64,000 bases of DNA, taken from assembly GCF_964036595.1 (NCBI RefSeq), contig NZ_OZ038523.1, positions 834,501 to 898,500 on the forward strand. Reading direction: 5' to 3'. Made by a program: the position numbers and the translations under genes. Below, in pieces: positions 36,009 to 45,867 of the stretch (positions within the stretch are counted from its first letter, which is position 1; each line of letters opens with the position of its first letter). This DNA is from Tenacibaculum sp. 190524A05c (GTDB lineage Bacteria; Bacteroidota; Bacteroidia; Flavobacteriales; Flavobacteriaceae). Below the pieces are notes generated by a model. That model had not been told where the DNA came from, ran no database searches, and was given only the letters and a program-made list of their open reading frames with translations.

Positions 36009-37283
36009 TTACATCACGAATAATCTTCTTTGGTGCATTAAATCATAAACCTTCTCTCCTATTTCATGAAGTTTCTCATCATTTTCTGCATTTTGAATTG
36101 CTTCATCAATAAGTTCTACAACAGCTGGCATATCTTCTTCAACTAAACCTCTTGTTGTAATTGCTGGAGTTCCAATACGAATTCCAGAAGTTACGAATGG
36201 AGATTCAGTATCAAAAGGAACCATATTCTTGTTTACTGTAATTTCTGCCTTACCTAAAGCGATTTCAGCATCTTTTCCAGTAATATTTTTGTTTCTAAGA
36301 TCAATTAACATCATATGGTTATCAGTTCCTCCTGAAATAATGTTATACCCTTTATCAACAAAAGCTTGAGCCATAGCTTGAGCATTTGCTCTTACTTGAA
36401 TCTGATATTCTAAAAACTCATCCGTTAAGGCTTCACCAAACGCAACTGCCTTAGCAGCAATAACGTGTTCTAATGGTCCACCTTGATTTCCTGGGAAAAC
36501 CGCTCCGTTTAATAACGTAGACATTTTCTTTAATTTTCCACTCTTTAATTTTAAACCAAATGGATTTTCAAAATCTTTACCAATCATAATCATACCACCT
36601 CTTGGTCCTCTCAAGGTCTTATGGGTAGTAGTAGTTACAATATGACAGTGTGGTAATGGATCACTTAAAATTCCTTTAGCAATTAAACCAGATGGGTGAG
36701 AAATATCTGCTAATAAAATAGCTCCAACACTATCTGCAATTTCGCGGAAGCGTTTAAAATCCATATCTCTCGAATAAGCAGAAGCACCCGCAATAATCAT
36801 TTTTGGTTTATGCTTTTGTGCTTGCTCATTTAAATGATCGTAATCAATTAAACCAGTTTCTTTATTTACTCCATAAAATACTGGGTTATATAATTTCCCA
36901 GAGAAGTTTACTGGAGACCCGTGAGTTAAATGTCCACCATGAGCCAAATCAAAACCTAAAATAGTATCTCCAGGTTTCAAACATGCAGCAAAAACTGCAG
37001 TATTAGCCTGACTTCCAGAGTGAGGTTGAACGTTTACATATTCTGCTCCAAAAAGTTCTTTAGCTCTATCTATTGCAATTTGCTCAACTACATCTACGAT
37101 TTCACATCCTCCGTAATAACGTTTTCCTGGATATCCTTCAGCATATTTATTCGTTAAAACAGAACCTTGAGCTTTCATTACTTGGTCACTCACAAAGTTC
37201 TCAGAAGCAATCAGTTCTATTCCATTAATCTGACGCTCTTTTTCATCTTGTATTAAATCAAATATTTGATGATCTTGTTGCAT
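36009..37283 (-). CDS. glyA: Serine hydroxymethyltransferase
   Basis: A 424-residue fold-type I PLP enzyme that interconverts serine and glycine with THF and methylene-THF. Seen are [13 protein letters not shown] near the N-terminus, [42 protein letters not shown] and the Schiff-base lysine in [15 protein letters not shown]. The C-terminal [14 protein letters not shown] is also typical. Length is normal. The next genes on the strand (LETM1-like, proline dehydrogenase) lie upstream with short gaps. Confidence 0.97.
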   Translation of the reverse strand: MQQDHQIFDLIQDEKERQINGIELIASENFVSDQVMKAQGSVLTNKYAEGYPGKRYYGGCEIVDVVEQIAIDRAKELFGAEYVNVQPHSGSQANTAVFAACLKPGDTILGFDLAHGGHLTHGSPVNFSGKLYNPVFYGVNKETGLIDYDHLNEQAQKHKPKMIIAGASAYSRDMDFKRFREIADSVGAILLADISHPSGLIAKGILSDPLPHCHIVTTTTHKTLRGPRGGMIMIGKDFENPFGLKLKSGKLKKMSTLLNGAVFPGNQGGPLEHVIAAKAVAFGEALTDEFLEYQIQVRANAQAMAQAFVDKGYNIISGGTDNHMMLIDLRNKNITGKDAEIALGKAEITVNKNMVPFDTESPFVTSGIRIGTPAITTRGLVEEDMPAVVELIDEAIQNAENDEKLHEIGEKVYDLMHQRRLFVM

Positions 37284-37311
37284 TGTTGTTTTGTTTTTGT
37301 TCCCAGTGTTG

Positions 37312-37617
37312 TTATTCTGGGGTATTAAAATTCTCTGAATTGTCTTTTCTAAATGAACTTGGTAAAATTGTGGGTATCAATTTAATAAGCAAAGGTAATA
37401 AAAGTGCTCCACCTGGTAACATAAAAACTGTAAAAGCAGGTATGGCTTTACAGATATCAAGTGTTTGCTCTTTTACCTTCTTTTTTTCCTCTTCAGTTAA
37501 CGTTGTTGTTATTGATTTCGTTAGTAAAGAAACAAGCTCTTTGCTTTCATTTAGCTCTTCTATAAAACGAGCCTTATTCTTATGCAATAATGCTTTTATT
37601 TCTTCTACCGAATTCAT
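37312..37617 (-). CDS. Small LETM1-like protein
   Basis: A 101-residue protein. The C-terminal part, [35 protein letters not shown], has the membrane segment and the PGG...LLP...PTILPSSF pattern that opens the LETM1 ribosome-binding family; the remaining LETM1 domain is absent. The N-terminal half is charged and helical. Role in bacteria is not established. It overlaps the proline dehydrogenase stop by one base, so it is translated as part of that operon. The last residues (NSENFNTPE) are polar. Confidence 0.65.
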   Translation of the reverse strand: MNSVEEIKALLHKNKARFIEELNESKELVSLLTKSITTTLTEEEKKKVKEQTLDICKAIPAFTVFMLPGGALLLPLLIKLIPTILPSSFRKDNSENFNTPE

Positions 37618-38780
37618 TATAACTTTCTACGTTTCTTTTCTGTTTTTATAAGATTTAACTCTCTAGAAGTTTGTCCTTCTACAGATGTATTTTCCTCTGC
37701 TCTACGAATTAGATACGGCATAACGTCTCTTACTGGTCCAAAAGGAACATATTTAGCCACATTATATCCTTTCTCAGCTAGATTAAAACTAATGTGATCA
37801 CTCATTCCATATAATTGTCCAAACCACATCCTTTTGTCGTTTTTCTCAATATTATACTTCTCAGCAAGTTCCATTAATAAATAAGAACTTTCTTCATTAT
37901 GAGTTCCTGCAAATAAAGCCATATTTTTATGCTCCATCATGTACAAGATTGCTTCATCATAGTTCTTATCCGTAGCTTCTTTATTCTTACAGATTGGAGA
38001 TGGATAACCCATTTCTTCGGCTCTTTCGCGTTCTTTTTCCATATATGCACCACGAACTACTTTCATACCAATGTGGAATCCTTTTTGATGCGCTCGTTGA
38101 TGTAAAGCTTTTAAGTATTCCATTCGATCATGACGATACATTTGAAGTGTATTGAATATGATAGCTTTCTCTTTATTGTAGGTAGCCATCAATTCTTCAA
38201 TTAAATCATCGGCTGCATCTTGCATCCAGCTTTCTTCTGCATCGATTAAAAGAGGTACATCTTTAGTAAAAGCAAGTTTACAAACTCTGTGAAAACGAGT
38301 TTTTACTCTATCCCACTCTTCTTGCTCTTTAGATGATAATTCTTTTCCTTCACCAATTTTTTGATATAGAGCAAACCTTCCAAAACCAGTTGGTTTAAAA
38401 ACAGCAAATGGAATTGAATCTTTCTCTTCAGAAAATTGAATGATTTTCTCTATCTTTTCAACCGCACTATCAAAACTCTCTTCTTCTGCTTTACCTTCCA
38501 CAGAGTAATCTAATACACTGTGAACATTTCCAGAATTATACATTTTCTCTATACTTGGAATACAATCTTCTTCTGTTACTCCACCACAAAAATGATCGAA
38601 AACAGTAGAACGAATTAATCCTTCTACAGGTAAATGTGCTTTAAGTGCAAAATTGGTTACCGCAGTACCAATTCTAACCATTGGTTGACTTTGAATCAAT
38701 CGAAATAAAAAATAAGCCCTTTCTAACTCAGAATCAGACTTTAACTTGAAAGCTACTTCAGTATTCTCAAAAAGTTTCAT
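37617..38780 (-). CDS. Proline dehydrogenase
   Basis: A 387-residue flavoprotein of the monofunctional PRODH type, oxidising proline to pyrroline-5-carboxylate and passing electrons to quinone. Seen are VLDYSVEGKAEEESFD, VPLLIDAEESWMQDAADDL, IIFNTLQMYRHDRMEYL, GMKVVRGAYMEKER and the end region with FGQLYGMSDHISFNL and VAKYVPFGPV, PYLIRRAEENTSVEG. These match the FAD-binding barrel of PutA/PRODH. The dehydrogenase domain that PutA carries is missing, so pyrroline-5-carboxylate dehydrogenase is encoded elsewhere. Divergent from aroB. Confidence 0.93.
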   Translation of the reverse strand: MKLFENTEVAFKLKSDSELERAYFLFRLIQSQPMVRIGTAVTNFALKAHLPVEGLIRSTVFDHFCGGVTEEDCIPSIEKMYNSGNVHSVLDYSVEGKAEEESFDSAVEKIEKIIQFSEEKDSIPFAVFKPTGFGRFALYQKIGEGKELSSKEQEEWDRVKTRFHRVCKLAFTKDVPLLIDAEESWMQDAADDLIEELMATYNKEKAIIFNTLQMYRHDRMEYLKALHQRAHQKGFHIGMKVVRGAYMEKERERAEEMGYPSPICKNKEATDKNYDEAILYMMEHKNMALFAGTHNEESSYLLMELAEKYNIEKNDKRMWFGQLYGMSDHISFNLAEKGYNVAKYVPFGPVRDVMPYLIRRAEENTSVEGQTSRELNLIKTEKKRRKL

Positions 38781-38881
38781 GAATAATATTTACACGTTTA
38801 TTCTTGAAAGACAAATATAGAAGAGAACAATCAATTTTTTTTATAATTTCTATTTATTTTTACATCTTATTTAAAGAAACA

Positions 38882-39940
38882 ATGGAAACCATTCAGGCAA
38901 CTACATACCCAATTCATTTTAATGAAAAAGCATACAGTGAACTTGCTGTTTTAATTGAACAAAATGCATACTCATCTATTTTTATTTTAGTAGATGATAA
39001 TACGTTTGAATGTTGTTATCCACGATTTATTCAAAATCTTGAAACTAAAACTCAAATTGAAGTTATTCAAATAGATCCAGGTGAAGTTCATAAGAACATT
39101 GAAACTTGTGTTGGAGTTTGGAATGTAATGACTGAATTAGGTGCTGATAGAAAGAGCTTACTGATTACGCTTGGTGGTGGAGTAATTACTGATTTAGGTG
39201 GATTTGTGGCTTCTACTTTTAAAAGAGGAATTGATTTTGTGAATATTCCAACGACTCTTTTATCAATTGTTGATGCATCTGTTGGTGGAAAAACTGGAAT
39301 TGATTTAGGCGTATTAAAAAATCAAATTGGTGTTTTTGCTAACCCGCAAATGGTTTTAATTGATCCTGAGTATTTACGTACCCTTTCAGCGAGAGAAATT
39401 AGATCAGGAACTGCAGAGATTATAAAATATGGAATGACTCATGATATTCACTTATTCAATGAAATTAAGGATAATCCTGAAGTTAATATTGTTGATTTGA
39501 TTCACAAGTCAATAGCTATTAAAAATGAAGTTGTTTCCGAAGATCCAAAAGAAAAAGGATTACGAAAAGTCTTAAACTGGGGACATACCATGGGGCATGG
39601 TGTAGAATCATACTTTCTAGAAAATCCTAATAAGGAAGCTTTAACTCATGGTGAGGCTATTGCTATTGGTATGGTTTGTGAAGCATTTATTTCTGCTAAA
39701 ACTCAGGGTTTTCCTACCGAAAAATTAGAAGAAATAAAGGAAGCTATTATTGCTATTTATGGTAAAGTTACAATTGAAAAAAGTGATATTGAACCTATAA
39801 TGAATTTACTCAAGCACGACAAGAAAAATGAAGCTGGAGTGGTAAAATTCGTTTTACTTAAGGATTATGAAGATTTTGTGATTAATGCAGAAGCTTCAGA
39901 GCAAATTATAGAAGAAAGTCTAAATTTTTACAGACAATAA
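38882..39940 (+). CDS. aroB: 3-Dehydroquinate synthase
   Basis: A 352-residue NAD and metal-dependent enzyme that cyclises DAHP in the second step of the shikimate pathway. Seen are DDNTFECCYP near the N-terminus, LGGGVITDLGGFVASTFKRG, IPTTLLSIVDASVGGKTGID and the metal ligands in LNWGHTMGHGVE and LTHGEAIAIGM. The ATG at 38882 (METIQATTYP) was chosen because upstream in-frame residues are hydrophobic and atypical. The following small membrane protein gene starts 3 bp after the stop. Confidence 0.95.
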   Translation: METIQATTYPIHFNEKAYSELAVLIEQNAYSSIFILVDDNTFECCYPRFIQNLETKTQIEVIQIDPGEVHKNIETCVGVWNVMTELGADRKSLLITLGGGVITDLGGFVASTFKRGIDFVNIPTTLLSIVDASVGGKTGIDLGVLKNQIGVFANPQMVLIDPEYLRTLSAREIRSGTAEIIKYGMTHDIHLFNEIKDNPEVNIVDLIHKSIAIKNEVVSEDPKEKGLRKVLNWGHTMGHGVESYFLENPNKEALTHGEAIAIGMVCEAFISAKTQGFPTEKLEEIKEAIIAIYGKVTIEKSDIEPIMNLLKHDKKNEAGVVKFVLLKDYEDFVINAEASEQIIEESLNFYRQ

Positions 39941-39943
39941 ATA

Positions 39944-40303
39944 ATGGAAGAAAATAAAAATTATAGGAAGTACCAATGGTTACACAACTTCCTATGGTTT
40001 TTATTCTGCATTCTAATTGGAATACTAAGTTTTAGACTACGAATTGGTGAAACTTTTGAATTCAAAAATGATATTTTAAATACCATTTTACAATTCTTGT
40101 ATTACAGAGCTATTTTAGTAATTGGAGGAATTTTAGGGTTACTAACATTCATTTTCTTCAAAATTATTGATTCCAAACTTCTCCGAAGAAAATCGAATTC
40201 GAAATGGAGTCCTTTTATTTTTAGACTAATAAGTATACTTTCAATACTTACCATCTTAAGTTTGTTACACTACATTTTAGAATTTGAGTTAGATTGGATT
40301 TAA
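39944..40303 (+). CDS. Small membrane protein, unknown
   Basis: A 119-residue protein with three predicted membrane helices (LHNFLWFLFCILIGILSF, YYRAILVIGGILGLLTFIFF, FIFRLISILSILTILSLLHYI) and short charged loops. I recognise no family. It starts 3 bp after aroB, so it is probably co-transcribed, and ends 10 bp before the convergent bshA stop. Confidence 0.6.
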   Translation: MEENKNYRKYQWLHNFLWFLFCILIGILSFRLRIGETFEFKNDILNTILQFLYYRAILVIGGILGLLTFIFFKIIDSKLLRRKSNSKWSPFIFRLISILSILTILSLLHYILEFELDWI

Positions 40304-40313
40304 TCAAACATCG

Positions 40314-41435
40314 CTAGAAACAAGCTTTATAAATACTCTCATATTGTGGTAATACTTTATCAAGTGAAAACAACTTCGTATGCTCTTTAGCATTTCTTTT
40401 TAACTCTAAAAGTTTAGCTTCATCTTTTAAAATAGAGATCGCATGATTAGCCATACTATTCACATCTCCCAAATCACTTAAATAACCTGTTTCTCCATGA
40501 ATATTCACCTCAGGCAATCCACCAGTATTAGACGATATCACCACAGTATTTGCTGCCATTGCTTCTAACGCCGCTAATCCAAAACTTTCTGTTTCTGAAG
40601 GCAACAGAAATACATCAGAATAACATAATAATTTAGCAACCTCATTACTATTACCTAAAAACAGAATTTTATCACTTATTCCTAAAACTTCCGCAAGTTT
40701 CTCCGCTTTAGATCTTTCTGGTCCGTCACCAACCATTAATAGTTTAGATGGAATTTCTTTCTGGACTTCGTTAAAAATCTGAATTACATCTAAAACCCTT
40801 TTTACAGGTCTGAAATTACTTATATGTGTTAAAATACGCTCATTCTCATTTGCAATAGCATTCCTCCTACACTCTTCTTCATCTGCCATTTCATATTTCG
40901 TCCCATCAATAAAATTATAAACCACTTTAATATCCTTTTGAATATTAAACAATCGTAAAGTATCCTCTTTTAAACTTGATGAAACTGTAGTTACTTCATC
41001 AGACATATTAATACTAAACTCTACTGCTGTTTTATAACTCGGATGACTTCCAACTAAGGTAATATCTGTTCCATGAAGTGTTGTGACTACTTTCACTTTA
41101 ATGCCTTTATCTGAAAGCATTTTTTTGGCCATATAGGCCGCATAAGCATGAGGTATTGCATAATGTACATGAAGTACTTCCAATTGATAACGTTCAACAA
41201 CTTCTACCATTTTAGTTGAAAGTGCCAACTCATATGGTTGATATTGAAATAACGGATATTCTTCTAACGCGACTTCATGAAAATGTAAATTGTATGAAAT
41301 AAAATCTAATCGAACGGGTTGGTTATACGTTATGAAATGAACTTCATGACCTTTATTTGCCAATGCCATTCCTAATTCTGTAGCTACTACTCCACTACCT
41401 CCAAAAGTAGGATAACATACAATACCTATTTTCAT
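40314..41435 (-). CDS. bshA: N-acetyl-alpha-D-glucosaminyl L-malate synthase (bacillithiol pathway)
   Basis: A 373-residue GT4 glycosyltransferase. The opening MKIGIVCYPTFGGSGVVATE, then HVHYAIPHAYAA, TLHGTDITLVGSHPSYK and LTHISNFRPVKRVLDV are characteristic of BshA; LPSETESFGLAALEAMA carries the donor-binding glutamates. It joins UDP-GlcNAc to L-malate as the first step to bacillithiol, the low-molecular-weight thiol of Firmicutes and many Bacteroidota. bshB and bshC are not in the window. Confidence 0.92.
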   Translation of the reverse strand: MKIGIVCYPTFGGSGVVATELGMALANKGHEVHFITYNQPVRLDFISYNLHFHEVALEEYPLFQYQPYELALSTKMVEVVERYQLEVLHVHYAIPHAYAAYMAKKMLSDKGIKVKVVTTLHGTDITLVGSHPSYKTAVEFSINMSDEVTTVSSSLKEDTLRLFNIQKDIKVVYNFIDGTKYEMADEEECRRNAIANENERILTHISNFRPVKRVLDVIQIFNEVQKEIPSKLLMVGDGPERSKAEKLAEVLGISDKILFLGNSNEVAKLLCYSDVFLLPSETESFGLAALEAMAANTVVISSNTGGLPEVNIHGETGYLSDLGDVNSMANHAISILKDEAKLLELKRNAKEHTKLFSLDKVLPQYESIYKACF

Positions 41436-41503
41436 GTGTTGTTTGATTTGTCGGTTTTGACGTAAAAATACGTTTTTGTTTACGCTAGATTGTTAATATT
41501 ATT

Positions 41504-41542
41504 AAAAAAAGAAACGCTGCTACTTTTAAGTAACAGCGTTTC
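41504..41542 (-). terminator. Rho-independent terminator of the transketolase gene
   Basis: GAAACGCTG and CAGCGTTTC plus TACTT and AAGTA form a stem of about 15 bp with one mismatch; on the minus strand it is followed by seven T. It lies 21 bp after the transketolase stop. Confidence 0.8.
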
Positions 41543-41562
41543 AAATTATTATCTATATTTTT

Positions 41563-42408
41563 CTAGTAATCTCCTAAAGTTGCAGGATTTTGCTCTAATG
41601 CAGTAGCTAATTGCTCGTCATTTGGAGCTTTTCCATGCCATGCATGCGTATGCATCATAAAGTCTACTCCGTTACCCATTTCTGTATATAATAAAATACA
41701 AACAGGTTTACCTTTTCCAGTTCTAGATTTAGCTTCTTTTAAACCAGCTAAAACAGCTTCAACATTATTTCCTTCTTTAACTTCTAATACATCCCAACCA
41801 AAAGCTTCAAATTTTGCTTTTAAGCTTCCCATTGCTAAAACTTGATCAGTAGTTCCATCAATTTGTTTTTCGTTTACATCAACAGTTGAAATTAAGTTAT
41901 CAACTTTCTTTGCAGATGCATACATTGCAGCTTCCCAAATTTGACCTTCTTGTAACTCCCCATCTCCGTGTAAAGAGTAAACAATTTTATCATCTCCATT
42001 TAACTTCTTTGCTTCAGCAGCTCCAATCGCAACACTCATTCCTTGTCCTAATGAACCAGATGCAATTCTAATTCCTGGTAAATGTTCATGAGTAGTTGGA
42101 TGACCTTGTAAACGAGAATCAAGCTTTCTGAATGTTGCTAATTCTTCAACAGGAAAAAAACCACTACGAGATAAAACACTGTAATATACAGGTGAAATAT
42201 GTCCATTAGATAAAAAGAACATATCTTCATTTTTACCATCCATATCAAAATCAGTACTATATTCCATGATTTCTTGATACAAACAAGTAATAAATTCAGC
42301 ACATCCTAAAGATCCTCCTGGATGTCCAGAATTAACAGCATGTACCATTCGTAAAATATCTCGGCGAACTTGTTGTGTAAAGTCTTGAAGTTGTTGTGTT
42401 GTTGGCAT
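41563..42408 (-). CDS. Transketolase, N-terminal subunit
   Basis: A 281-residue protein equal to the thiamine-diphosphate-binding N-terminal half of transketolase. Seen are RRDILRMVHAVNSGHPGGSLG, FFLSNGHISPVYYSVL, RIASGSLGQGMSVAIGAAEA, VYSLHGDGELQEGQIWEAAMYA (GDG...N-type ThDP motif) and HTHAWHGKAPND. Split N and C subunits are normal in this group, but the C-terminal partner is not adjacent: a terminator and bshA follow downstream, and a divergent regulator lies upstream. Confidence 0.93.
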   Translation of the reverse strand: MPTTQQLQDFTQQVRRDILRMVHAVNSGHPGGSLGCAEFITCLYQEIMEYSTDFDMDGKNEDMFFLSNGHISPVYYSVLSRSGFFPVEELATFRKLDSRLQGHPTTHEHLPGIRIASGSLGQGMSVAIGAAEAKKLNGDDKIVYSLHGDGELQEGQIWEAAMYASAKKVDNLISTVDVNEKQIDGTTDQVLAMGSLKAKFEAFGWDVLEVKEGNNVEAVLAGLKEAKSRTGKGKPVCILLYTEMGNGVDFMMHTHAWHGKAPNDEQLATALEQNPATLGDY

Positions 42409-42757
42409 TTTGTTTTGTTTAATACGCGCAAAAATACAAAAGTGTTCGAAATGTAAATATGGAAATGTGGCTTTTAATGAATAGTTATTAACATATAACC
42501 TTAAAAAGGGTCCGTTTTCTAAAGGGGATTAAATTGGTCGTTATTCTTTTTCGTGTAATTTTCCCGTTTTTATATATGTTCCTTCGTAATCGAACCCTTA
42601 TCTCAAATTTCGTGTTTATGCATTGATTAGACAACAATTGCTTGTCTAGATTCATGAAAACAGAGTCCTAAAACATATAAAACACTGGCTAAAAACACAT
42701 TAAAAAATTCACCTTTTTCTAAAACAAATACTTAGTTTTACTGTTTAAAATCAACTA
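42409..42757. other. Intergenic region between transketolase and TPR-AraC regulator
   Basis: 349 bases with divergent promoters on either side. It contains the inverted repeat TAGACAA-CAATTGC-TTGTCTA at 42628-42648, a possible operator about 110 bp before the regulator gene. No ORF or RNA gene recognised. Confidence 0.5.
42429..42436 (-). promoter_or_regulatory. -7 promoter element of the transketolase gene
   Basis: On the minus strand TATTTTTG, an exact TAnnTTTG match, 20 bp before the start codon. The -33 part is unclear. Confidence 0.5.
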
Positions 42758-44476
42758 ATGCCTAAACTGAAAATTATCATTTTCTTATTTTGTTTGTGCT
42801 TTTTAAACATTAAAAAGGTATCGAGTCAAAATACGGAAGCTTTTCCTTTAATTGATAAATCATATAAATCATTAAAGGGATATTTTCAAGAAAATATAAA
42901 TGATTCTATAAAAGCAAAAAAATATGCAAATGCGTATTTTGAAAAAGGTAAAAAAGATAAGTCAATACATAGAATGATTTACGCGAAATATCTTTTAGGC
43001 CGCTGTGAAAATAATTTCAGTCAGTTTCATAAATATTGTGATTCCCTTATTTCAAACTACAAGAAGGATCAAGATATTGATCAACTACTAAAAATTCATA
43101 GTGAGAAAGGCCGTGTATATTATGAAAATAATCATGTACAAGAGTCATTAAAAGAATTCATAAAAGTAAAAGCTTTATTAAAGAAAAAACATAATGATAG
43201 TATTTATAATGTTAGTCAAATCTTTATCGCAGACATTAAAAAGTCTTACGGAGATTATGACAACGCAATAAAAATCTATAAAAGCGTATTACATTCATTA
43301 GAAAAGGATAAAAAATGTGAAAATTTACTTCTTAAGTTACCGAAGCGCTTAACATTATCTTATATAGAATTAAAAAAATTCGATTCTGCGTTTTACTATT
43401 TGGATAAAGGTCATGAATTTTATTCTAAATATGCGACGTCTAATCAAAGATATCTTCAACATTTAATATTCTTAAGATCAAAAATTCACTTTGAAAAAAA
43501 AGAGTACAACAAAGCAATTGAAAAAGTAAACAGATATATTAAATTAATACTTAAAGATCAGAAGTTATTAAAAGAACTATCTGCATCGTATTCTTTGCTA
43601 GGAACTTCTTTTAAAAATGTAAAGCTTGCCGATAAAGCATATTTCTATTATGAAAAAGTTGATTCTTTGTACTCGAATCATCAAGTTTTAAATAATGATT
43701 ATAATGTTGTTTATAATTATTTGATTCAAGAATCTAAAGAAAATGAAAACTTAGAATTACAACTTCATTTCATTACTAATCTTTTAGAGCATAAGAATAA
43801 AGCGAAGAATAATAAGACTGAAATTGTAAAATCGATTAATCAGGGATATGACCTTCCTGAACTATTAAATGAAAAGAATGCTCTTATAAATAGTTTAAAG
43901 AAGAAATCTGATAAAAACGAAGGTTACAAATTTTTATTTTTCTTTTTGGTAGTGCTGACAGTACTACTTTTAATTTACCAAACAAAAAGAAAAAAAGTAT
44001 ACAAGGAGAGATTTTTAAAAGCTCTAGATAGAAAAGAAAAAGTTAAATTAAACAATGAAAAACTGAAACCAACTGAAAATCATCAGAAACAAGAAAGTTC
44101 AGAATTATCTATTCAACAAGAAATAGTAGAAGATATTCTTTCTAAACTTCAAACATTTGAACTTGAATATGGTTTTTTAAATAACGAGCTTAATCTTAAT
44201 AATTTAGCTGAAACACTTGAAACCAATTCTAATTATTTATCCAAAGTTATTAATCACTATAAGAAACAATCCTTTAGTAATTATATCAATAACTTAAGAA
44301 TAGAATATGTTCTACGTGAATTAAAAGAAGATGAATTACTCAGAAAATATACTGTTAAAGCGTTAGCTCTCGAAGTTGGTTTTAAAAATGCAGAATCTTT
44401 CTCCAAAGCGTTTCAGAAAAAAACTAACATTAGACCGTCTTACTTTATAAAAGAACTAAATAAACTTACAGCTTAA
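42758..44476 (+). CDS. TPR-transmembrane-AraC-type transcriptional regulator
   Basis: A 572-residue one-piece regulator. The N-terminus has a signal/anchor (IIFLFCLCFLNIKKVSSQ), then helical TPR-like repeats (about 40-340; for example NHVQESLKEFIKVKALL, GDYDNAIKIYKSVLHSL, KEYNKAIEKVNRYIK), one membrane helix (KFLFFFLVVLTVLLLIYQ) near residue 395 and a C-terminal AraC helix-turn-helix (LNNLAETLETNSNYLSKVIN and VKALALEVGFKNAESFSKAF). The sensor half is probably periplasmic. Bacteroidota have many such regulators; target and ligand are unknown. Confidence 0.85.
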   Translation: MPKLKIIIFLFCLCFLNIKKVSSQNTEAFPLIDKSYKSLKGYFQENINDSIKAKKYANAYFEKGKKDKSIHRMIYAKYLLGRCENNFSQFHKYCDSLISNYKKDQDIDQLLKIHSEKGRVYYENNHVQESLKEFIKVKALLKKKHNDSIYNVSQIFIADIKKSYGDYDNAIKIYKSVLHSLEKDKKCENLLLKLPKRLTLSYIELKKFDSAFYYLDKGHEFYSKYATSNQRYLQHLIFLRSKIHFEKKEYNKAIEKVNRYIKLILKDQKLLKELSASYSLLGTSFKNVKLADKAYFYYEKVDSLYSNHQVLNNDYNVVYNYLIQESKENENLELQLHFITNLLEHKNKAKNNKTEIVKSINQGYDLPELLNEKNALINSLKKKSDKNEGYKFLFFFLVVLTVLLLIYQTKRKKVYKERFLKALDRKEKVKLNNEKLKPTENHQKQESSELSIQQEIVEDILSKLQTFELEYGFLNNELNLNNLAETLETNSNYLSKVINHYKKQSFSNYINNLRIEYVLRELKEDELLRKYTVKALALEVGFKNAESFSKAFQKKTNIRPSYFIKELNKLTA

Positions 44477-44531
44477 TTAAATCATGTTTTAGATTTCCGT
44501 TTACTCGGAAATAACACAGTCAAAGGATAAA

Positions 44532-45791
44532 TTAAGTCTTTTGCTTTTTCTTTTTAGCCGCTGGGAACAACACATTATTTAAAATTAAACGATATCCTGG
44601 TGAAGTTGGGTGTAAATCTAATTCTGTTTTTGGATCACCTACTCTATGTCTATAATCTTCTGGATCATGTCCACCGTAATAGGTAAACATTCCTTTTCCT
44701 TTAGTTCCGTGAATATATCTAGCTTCAGAATTGGTTTTATTTTCTCCTAAAACCATTACCGTAGATTTTACGCTGCTTCTATCAAAAGACGTTGTTTGTC
44801 CCATGAATGCTTTTACAACTTGTGTATGATTTTGACATAACATCGTTGGAACTTGATCCCATTTTGCAGAAAACTCTTTCAACACAAAATAATCTGACTC
44901 TTGTCTAATTCTGCGCTTACGGGTCATATCAATAGATGAAAACTCGTAGGTAGTTGGGTTTCTTATCAGCTGAAAATTATTAAAAGCAAAGGTCTTATTA
45001 AAATCTAACTTTGATTGATAATTTGGCTCTGATGGGTCTCCATCAAACATTGTTTCGCAAATATCAACTCCGTCTGCAGCCAGAGCAATATCAAAACTAT
45101 CCGTTGCAGAACACATCGCAAACATAAATCCACCTCCAACGACATAATCTCTGATCTTACGTGCGACATCTCTTTTAGCTTCAGAAACTTTTGAATAACC
45201 TAATTTCTTAGCCAAGGCTTCTGCATCTTTCTTTTGACGAATATACCATGGTGCGGTTCTAAAGGCTCCATAAAAACGCCCGTACTGACCCGTAAAATCT
45301 TCATGATGTAAGTGTAACCATTCATAAAGTAATAACTTATCTCCTAAAACTTCCTCGTCATAAACCACATCGAATGGAATTTCTGCATAGGTTAAAACCA
45401 TAGTTACCGCATCATCCCAAGGCATTTTATCTTTTGGAGAATATACTGCAATTTTTGGCGCTTTTTCAAGTGTTACAGCTTCTTGATTCTTACTCGGAGA
45501 AGATATTTCTTCTAATATTATTTGTGATCGAGCTGATGATATTTCTTCATAAGAAACACCTCTAATCTTACATTCATTAACTACATCTGCATTATTTTCA
45601 ATCAAAAATGCACCTCCATCATAATTCAATAACCATTTCGCTTTTAATCCATTTTGAAGTGCATAATACACAATACCATAAGCTTTTAAATGATTCTTTT
45701 GATTATCATGACTCATCGGTAGATAAATAAAAGAAGCCCAAAGTGTATTTGAAAAGAATATAAATGCTAATAAATAAATGTATTTCCTCAT
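44532..45791 (-). CDS. Secreted protein of the Bacteroidota asparagine-synthetase-B-named family, function unknown
   Basis: A 419-residue protein with a signal peptide (MRKYIYLLAFIFFSNTLWA). Relatives in this phylum are often named asparagine synthetase B, but the Ntn-type Cys2 glutaminase, the SGG/PP-loop and other hallmarks of AsnB are not visible, so that name looks unsupported. Seen instead are NDVVNECKIRGVSYEEISS-like segments, GRFYGAFRTAPWYIRQKKDAE and HGTKGKGMFTYYGGHDPEDY, the latter reminiscent of a glutamine-amidotransferase-like or DUF fold. The ATG at 45791 was chosen because it begins the signal peptide. Confidence 0.6.
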   Translation of the reverse strand: MRKYIYLLAFIFFSNTLWASFIYLPMSHDNQKNHLKAYGIVYYALQNGLKAKWLLNYDGGAFLIENNADVVNECKIRGVSYEEISSARSQIILEEISSPSKNQEAVTLEKAPKIAVYSPKDKMPWDDAVTMVLTYAEIPFDVVYDEEVLGDKLLLYEWLHLHHEDFTGQYGRFYGAFRTAPWYIRQKKDAEALAKKLGYSKVSEAKRDVARKIRDYVVGGGFMFAMCSATDSFDIALAADGVDICETMFDGDPSEPNYQSKLDFNKTFAFNNFQLIRNPTTYEFSSIDMTRKRRIRQESDYFVLKEFSAKWDQVPTMLCQNHTQVVKAFMGQTTSFDRSSVKSTVMVLGENKTNSEARYIHGTKGKGMFTYYGGHDPEDYRHRVGDPKTELDLHPTSPGYRLILNNVLFPAAKKKKQKT

Positions 45792-45867
45792 ATCAAAAAC
45801 TAAAATACACAATTACTAAGTAGCAATTGTGTATTTAATATATTTTTAAGAATCGTTATTCTAACTT

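Noticed and set aside
42431..42446. TACAAAAGTGT upstream of transketolase as a fourth LuxR-type box
   Set aside because: It matches the core of the box at 17877-17892 but lacks the CTAC/GTAG palindromic ends, so no dyad is formed.
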